This document shows positions 5,995 through 8,881 of a stretch of DNA of 8,881 nucleotides, in pieces. Below the pieces are notes generated by a model. The model saw only the letters and a program-made list of their open reading frames with translations, ran no database searches and was not told where the DNA came from. Position numbers and translations under genes: made by a program. The stretch is from an uncultured Lachnospiraceae bacterium (GTDB lineage Bacteria; Bacillota; Clostridia; Lachnospirales; Lachnospiraceae): assembly GCA_947175775.1 (NCBI GenBank), contig CAMWNY010000086.1, positions 1 through 8,881 on the forward strand, read 5' to 3'. Positions within the stretch are counted from its first letter, which is position 1. Every line of letters begins with the position of its first letter.

Positions 5995-6038
5995 ATGTTT
6001 ATCCAACCTTTCCTTTTTCCGATTCTTTCCTATAAAGA

Positions 6039-6067
6039 ATTTTATCAGTGAACGCATATGAAGTCAA
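6039..6067 (-). promoter_or_regulatory. Strong promoter for the TIGR03905-type gene (and perhaps murG)
   Basis: Read on the minus strand: TTGACT (complement of 6062-6067), a 17-nt spacer and TAAAAT (complement of 6039-6044). The spacing and both hexamers are near consensus. It places the ORF extension upstream of 5994 in the leader, which supports the shorter start. Confidence 0.75.
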
Positions 6068-6131
6068 TACGGTTTCGCACAGGTATGGCTTTAAAGAATA
6101 AAAGACGGGATATAGGGAAAGCAGAAAAGAA

Positions 6132-6160
6132 TTGCGGCGTAAAGTGAAGAGTGCTAAAAT
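6132..6160 (+). promoter_or_regulatory. Promoter for the lipoprotein gene
   Basis: TTGCGG (6132-6137), a 17-nt spacer and TAAAAT (6155-6160), with the predicted start near 6167 and a leader of about 43 nt. It is divergent from the TIGR03905 promoter, with the -35 boxes about 65 bp apart. Confidence 0.65.
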
Positions 6161-6209
6161 ATAGAAAGACAAGAACGTAAAATAAATTATGAAATGAGAG
6201 GGATAAGAA

Positions 6210-6782
6210 GTGCAAAAGAAAAAAGGAAGTATTTTATTTGGTTTTTTATGTGTAGCATTGATTTTGCTGACGGCATGTTCTGTAGGAGGAAAAGATGTAG
6301 TTGTAACATGTGATGGTTACGAGATCAAATTGGGAAAGACCACTGTAGGCGATTTGAAGGAAGCTGGTTTTACAAACGAGTATGCTGATATTGAAGAGAC
6401 AACACTCGACAGTATGACTTGGGACAGTTTTTATGCGATGAAGGATGGCGATTCATATGGAACGATGGATGTAGGCAATAAGAAATCTTCACGGATTGAA
6501 TTTAACAAAGCGGTGATTTTTGAGATTTCCCTTTCCTATAATGACCCCGAAATTTCGGTGGGAGAAGTACTGGTGAACGGTGTAAATTTTGAAGGATACA
6601 CGAGGGAACAGGTGAAAGAGGCTATGGGAGACGCAACAATTACTTTGGATGATGAACAGTACGACTATTTGGATTTTGAGATTGGTAAGTACGACTATAC
6701 TTTTGTTTTCGAGGACGGTTCTGAGACATTAACCGGTCTTTGGATTAATGACGGGACAGAGACAGAGCTTAACATAAATTAA
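6210..6782 (+). CDS. Lipoprotein with BamE/SmpA-like C-terminal half
   Basis: A 190-residue lipoprotein with a lysine-rich start, a hydrophobic core (8-20) and the lipobox LTAC, with lipidated Cys23, so it should be anchored outside the cytoplasmic membrane. The mature part is acidic. The segment VGDLKEAGFTNEYADI (46-61) and the segment GYTREQVKEAMGD (129-141), followed by a YDYTFVFEDGS-LTGLWI strand pattern, recall the repeated 'threshold helix then TF-dG' pattern of SmpA/BamE-like lipoproteins. This may mean two tandem copies of that small alpha/beta unit. In Gram-positive bacteria such lipoproteins have no assigned role. The start is GTG at 6210, preceded by GAGGG at about 6198-6202. The gene has its own promoter and terminator, so it is probably monocistronic. 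The fold resemblance is inference from pattern only. Confidence 0.8.
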   Translation: MQKKKGSILFGFLCVALILLTACSVGGKDVVVTCDGYEIKLGKTTVGDLKEAGFTNEYADIEETTLDSMTWDSFYAMKDGDSYGTMDVGNKKSSRIEFNKAVIFEISLSYNDPEISVGEVLVNGVNFEGYTREQVKEAMGDATITLDDEQYDYLDFEIGKYDYTFVFEDGSETLTGLWINDGTETELNIN

Positions 6783-6788
6783 AGGCAG

Positions 6789-6821
6789 GAGATTAGTCAT
6801 AACGGCTAATCTCTTATTTTT
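6789..6821 (+). terminator. Intrinsic terminator of the lipoprotein gene
   Basis: Stem GAGATTAGTC / GGCTAATCTC (6789-6798 with 6804-6813, one T-G wobble), 5-nt loop, then TTATTTTT (6814-6821). It begins 6 bp after the lipoprotein stop codon. Confidence 0.85.
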
Positions 6822-6830
6822 ATGCACACA

Positions 6831-6874
6831 GGCACCCGTCAGCAAACCGATAAATCAGTTCGCTGACGGGTGCC
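6831..6874. repeat. Perfect 13-bp GC-rich inverted repeat
   Basis: GGCACCCGTCAGC (6831-6843) pairs perfectly with GCTGACGGGTGCC (6862-6874) around an 18-nt AT-rich centre, which itself can pair AAC/GTT and GAT/ATC. It is much more GC-rich than its surroundings and has no T-run, so it is not a standard terminator. It may be an interspersed repeat, a protein binding site or part of a small RNA. Confidence 0.65.
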
Positions 6875-6882
6875 CGGCGCGA

Positions 6883-6923
6883 CGAGTAGGGGAAGATGAA
6901 TCTTCTCTACTCGATTTGTTATT
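6883..6923 (+). terminator. Second terminator-like stem-loop
   Basis: CGAGTAG (6883-6889) pairs with CTACTCG (6907-6913), and the stem continues inward with GGAAGA/TCTTCT and one bulged G to a TGAA loop (6897-6900). It is followed by ATTTGTTATT, a weak T-rich tail. It lies 8 bp after the GC-rich inverted repeat and may act with it. Confidence 0.5.
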
Positions 6924-7011
6924 CTGTCAAAGATGGGAAATGCAGGTCAAAAAAAGATAATATGGCAGTGTTTTTGTATGAATTTGACGAACGATTTTCG
7001 GTCAAACCGTC
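6924..7011. other. Spacer with scattered GTCAAA boxes
   Basis: This part of the 369-bp gap before the membrane gene holds GTCAAA at 6926, 6946 and 7001, and its inverted form TTTGAC at 6983-6988, which makes a 6-bp inverted repeat with the 7001-7006 copy just before the promoter. The boxes may be operator half-sites or chance in an AT-rich stretch. Confidence 0.25.
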
Positions 7012-7054
7012 TTGTGGCGGGCTTTTGAATTGCGTATACTTATATCAGTAAAAT
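7012..7054 (+). promoter_or_regulatory. Promoter region of the membrane protein gene
   Basis: Two overlapping candidates. TTGTGG (7012-7017), 17 nt, TATACT (7035-7040); and TTGAAT (7025-7030), 18 nt, TAAAAT (7049-7054). Either gives a leader of roughly 90-110 nt that includes the stem-loop at 7084-7115. Confidence 0.5.
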
Positions 7055-7083
7055 ACCCGTGTGCAGCTACCAAATTTGGACAT

Positions 7084-7115
7084 GCCTGTTTCCGGTTTGC
7101 TGCGCAGGCGGAAAC
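7084..7115 (+). other. Leader stem-loop with two alternative pairings
   Basis: GTTTCCG (7088-7094) can pair with CGGAAAC (7109-7115); alternatively GCCTG (7084-7088) pairs with CAGGC (7105-7109). The pairings interlock and share two bases, so they compete or form a pseudoknot-like fold. The structure ends 26 nt before the GGAGG. No T-run follows. Confidence 0.4.
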
Positions 7116-7151
7116 GGTTAAAAAATGGAAACTGGCAGAATGGAGGAAATT

Positions 7152-7862
7152 ATGGCAAATGAAGTAATGAAATATTTTGATCACTCGTTTATTGTGGTAC
7201 TGACGTTAACGCTTATGGCGATTGGCGTTTTGTATCAGGTCGCAATCGGTATTATTTATCAGAAAATGATACAGGCGACAGACACACTGTCGGGAATGGA
7301 AAACAAGCTGCTCGTGCAATGCAAGGAACGGTTTGTGAACTGCTACAAATTAAACGGCGGCGTACCGAATATTCCGGTATTTGTGGACAAGTTTATCAAT
7401 CGGATACGCGTGTGTGGCATGAGCATGAGCTTTATGAAGCACCTTTCGGGTCAGCTGATGCTTGCGGGCGTGTTTGTGGCAGGTTTCGGTGTGTGCAAGG
7501 GTATTATAGAAGGACGGGGATTTATTGATTTGCTGCCGTTTTATATTATCAGCCTTTTGGGAATTTATCTCTATCTAAGCATTATGTCCATTGTGGACAT
7601 GCCAAACCGCAGAAGGATGTTAAAGACGAACATCACGGATTATCTTGAGAACACGGTCGCACAGCGGCTTGAGCATGGTCTTATGGAGAAAGAGAAGCTG
7701 CTTTGGGAGCTTGCGCAGGAAAAGGACGCGACGATTATCGAGAAAGAAGAAGACCGACAGGAGAACGAAATACTGGAAAAAACAAAGGAGCCGGTTTTTT
7801 CGGCGGAAGAGACGCGCGAGCTTGAGGAGCTGCTTCGCGGAATTATTGCAAATAAGGTTTGA
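7152..7862 (+). CDS. Three-helix membrane protein of unknown function, upstream of pgi
   Basis: A 236-residue protein with three predicted membrane helices at about residues 12-37, 98-118 and 124-148. A soluble loop (38-97) lies between helices 1 and 2. After helix 3 comes a strongly charged tail (151-236) with RRR just inside the membrane (positive-inside rule, cytoplasmic C-terminus) and a Glu/Lys-rich helical stretch (177-212), likely coiled coil, ending in a short EETRELEELLRGIIA helix. I see no enzyme or transporter motif and do not recognise the family. The start is the ATG at 7152, with GGAGG (7142-7146) 5 nt upstream; the in-frame ATG at 7125 has no ribosome binding site and would put GGAGG inside the gene. 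pgi follows 91 bp downstream on the same strand with no terminator between, so read-through into pgi is likely. Confidence 0.8.
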   Translation: MANEVMKYFDHSFIVVLTLTLMAIGVLYQVAIGIIYQKMIQATDTLSGMENKLLVQCKERFVNCYKLNGGVPNIPVFVDKFINRIRVCGMSMSFMKHLSGQLMLAGVFVAGFGVCKGIIEGRGFIDLLPFYIISLLGIYLYLSIMSIVDMPNRRRMLKTNITDYLENTVAQRLEHGLMEKEKLLWELAQEKDATIIEKEEDRQENEILEKTKEPVFSAEETRELEELLRGIIANKV

Positions 7863-7914
7863 TTTATTTGGTAAAATTTGTTAAAATAAAGACGATATGG
7901 AGACGGTTATCGTC
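7859..7914 (+). promoter_or_regulatory. pgi promoter with inverted repeat at the predicted transcription start
   Basis: TTGATT (7859-7864, overlapping the TGA stop of the membrane gene), a 17-nt spacer and TAAAAT (7882-7887). The predicted start is near 7894. GACGATA (7891-7897) and TATCGTC (7908-7914) form a perfect 7-bp inverted repeat, 10-nt centre, directly at that start. It could be an operator or a 5' stem-loop that stabilises the mRNA. Confidence 0.55.
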
Positions 7915-7953
7915 AAATGATACAAAAATATGTGAATGTAAAGGAGAAGACAA

Positions 7954-8881
7954 ATGAGCAAGGTAACGTTTGACTATTCAAAGGCAGCACAGTTTATCAG
8001 CGAGCATGAGGTTGAGAATATGAAAAAACTCACTCTTGATGCAAAGGAAGTACTTGTAGGAAAGAGCGGCGCGGGCAACGATTTTTTGGGTTGGATTGAC
8101 TTACCTGTGGACTACGATAAGGAAGAATTTGCAAGAATTAAGGAAGCGGCAAAGCGTATTCAGAACGACAGTGAAGTTCTTCTTGTAATTGGTATCGGCG
8201 GTTCTTATCTTGGAGCAAGAGCAGCGATTGAATTTTTACGTCACGGCTTTTACAATATGGTGGACAAGAGTATCAGAAAAACGCCGGAGATTTACTTTGT
8301 AGGAAATTCAATCAGCTCTACGTATATTAAGCATTTAATTGATGTTATCGGCGACAGGGACTTCTCGATTAATATGATTAGCAAGTCCGGTACGACGACT
8401 GAGCCGGCGATTGCGTTCCGCGTATTTAAGGAAATGATGGAGAAGAAGTACGGAAAAGAGGGCGCGGCAAAGAGAATTTATGCGACGACGGACAAGGCAA
8501 AGGGCTCTTTGAAGAACCTTGCGACAGAAGAGGGCTATGAGACATTTGTTGTTCCCGATGATGTCGGAGGACGCTTCTCGGTATTGACGGCGGTTGGTCT
8601 ACTTCCGATTGCAGTGAGCGGTGCGGATATTGATAAGTTGATGGAAGGCGCGGCAAGCGGCAGAAAGCGCGCGTTGGAACTTCCGTTTGAGGAAAACGAC
8701 GCAATGCAGTACGCGGCTGTCAGAAATATTCTTTTGAGAAAAGGCAAGGCAGTTGAAATTCTCTGCAATTACGAGCCGAGCGCACATTATGTTTCCGAGT
8801 GGTGGAAGCAGCTTTTCGGTGAGTCGGAAGGTAAGGATCAGAGAGGATTGTTCCCTGCAAGCGTTGACCTTACGACTGACC
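7954..8881 (+). CDS. pgi: Glucose-6-phosphate isomerase, 3' end cut by the window
   Basis: Interconverts glucose-6-phosphate and fructose-6-phosphate in glycolysis and gluconeogenesis; cytosolic. The frame is open for 309 codons from the ATG, with AAAGGAG (7940-7946) 7 nt upstream, and runs off the window; Bacillota enzymes are about 450 residues, so roughly the last third is missing. Visible motifs: IGIGGSYLGARA (79-90), the sugar-phosphate binding loop SKSGTTTEPAIAF (143-155), the family signature VPDDVGGRFSVLTAVGLLP (200-218), and GESEGKDQRGLFPAS (289-303) with Glu290 at the position of the catalytic glutamate of the Bacillus stearothermophilus enzyme. It has its own promoter and may also be read from the upstream membrane gene. 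Identification is firm. Confidence 0.97.
   Translation, partial: MSKVTFDYSKAAQFISEHEVENMKKLTLDAKEVLVGKSGAGNDFLGWIDLPVDYDKEEFARIKEAAKRIQNDSEVLLVIGIGGSYLGARAAIEFLRHGFYNMVDKSIRKTPEIYFVGNSISSTYIKHLIDVIGDRDFSINMISKSGTTTEPAIAFRVFKEMMEKKYGKEGAAKRIYATTDKAKGSLKNLATEEGYETFVVPDDVGGRFSVLTAVGLLPIAVSGADIDKLMEGAASGRKRALELPFEENDAMQYAAVRNILLRKGKAVEILCNYEPSAHYVSEWWKQLFGESEGKDQRGLFPASVDLTTD

Noticed and set aside
5995..6057. Longer N-terminus for the TIGR03905-type protein
   Set aside because: The extra residues are not part of the family pattern and the stretch overlaps the -10 of a near-consensus promoter.
4783..6061. Plus-strand ORFs opposite murG and the TIGR03905-type gene
   Set aside because: They lie antisense to firmly identified genes and their translations look like random coding shadows.
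6831..6923. Known riboswitch class in the hairpins after the lipoprotein gene
   Set aside because: I recognise no riboswitch consensus, and the elements lie more than 200 bp before the next gene and upstream of its promoters.
7125..7151. ATG at 7125 as start of the membrane protein
   Set aside because: It has no ribosome binding site and would enclose the GGAGG that serves the ATG at 7152.
7319..7884. Other-frame ORFs inside the membrane protein gene, one very rich in Arg and Lys
   Set aside because: The basic composition is explained by reading Glu/Lys codons of the real charged tail in another frame; no ribosome binding sites.

Overview
The window looks like a chromosomal segment of a low-to-moderate GC Gram-positive anaerobe of the Clostridia, most likely Lachnospiraceae. 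The reasons are strong AAAGGAG/GGAGG ribosome binding sites, AT-rich leaders with sigma-A-type promoters, small Sec-secreted proteins and a lipoprotein, a MurG with the HESDMTPG motif, a four-cysteine TIGR03905-type protein and a Bacillota-type glucose-6-phosphate isomerase. The genus cannot be fixed from the sequence alone.

Left part (1 to about 3160) is visibly AT-rich and looks accessory. It holds a phage-type sigma-70 region 4-like regulator (78-449), then a promoter region with a tandem 11-bp repeat and an inverted repeat around the -10 (463-519). A probable two-gene unit follows: a secreted protein (591-1115) and an unrecognised 299-residue protein (1136-2035). Next come a dense array of stem-loops (2099-2269), a promoter with a perfect 14-bp palindrome, a second small secreted protein (2399-2920) and a 40-codon ORF with a CxxC knuckle (2938-3060). 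No integrase, transposase or attachment site is visible, so the mobile origin is an inference from gene type and composition.

Middle part (3160 to about 6070): a DUF1186-like protein with a C-terminal-half SEC-C zinc motif (3224-4540, GTG start) converges on murG (4610-5677, minus strand) across a bidirectional terminator. Upstream of murG on the same strand is a TIGR03905-type TSCPD protein (5737-5994), led by a near-consensus promoter. The two minus-strand genes could form one transcription unit.

Right part (6070 to 8881): a divergent promoter drives a BamE/SmpA-like lipoprotein (6210-6782). It ends at a good intrinsic terminator, followed by two more strong stem-loops. A 236-residue three-helix membrane protein with a charged C-terminal tail (7152-7862) then precedes pgi (7954 onward, cut by the window edge). 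pgi has its own promoter overlapping the end of the membrane gene, and an inverted repeat at its predicted transcription start.

The best candidates for something undescribed are the regulator / operator / secreted protein / 299-residue protein module at the left end and the stem-loop array at 2099-2269. No complete defence system, CRISPR array, rRNA or tRNA is visible.
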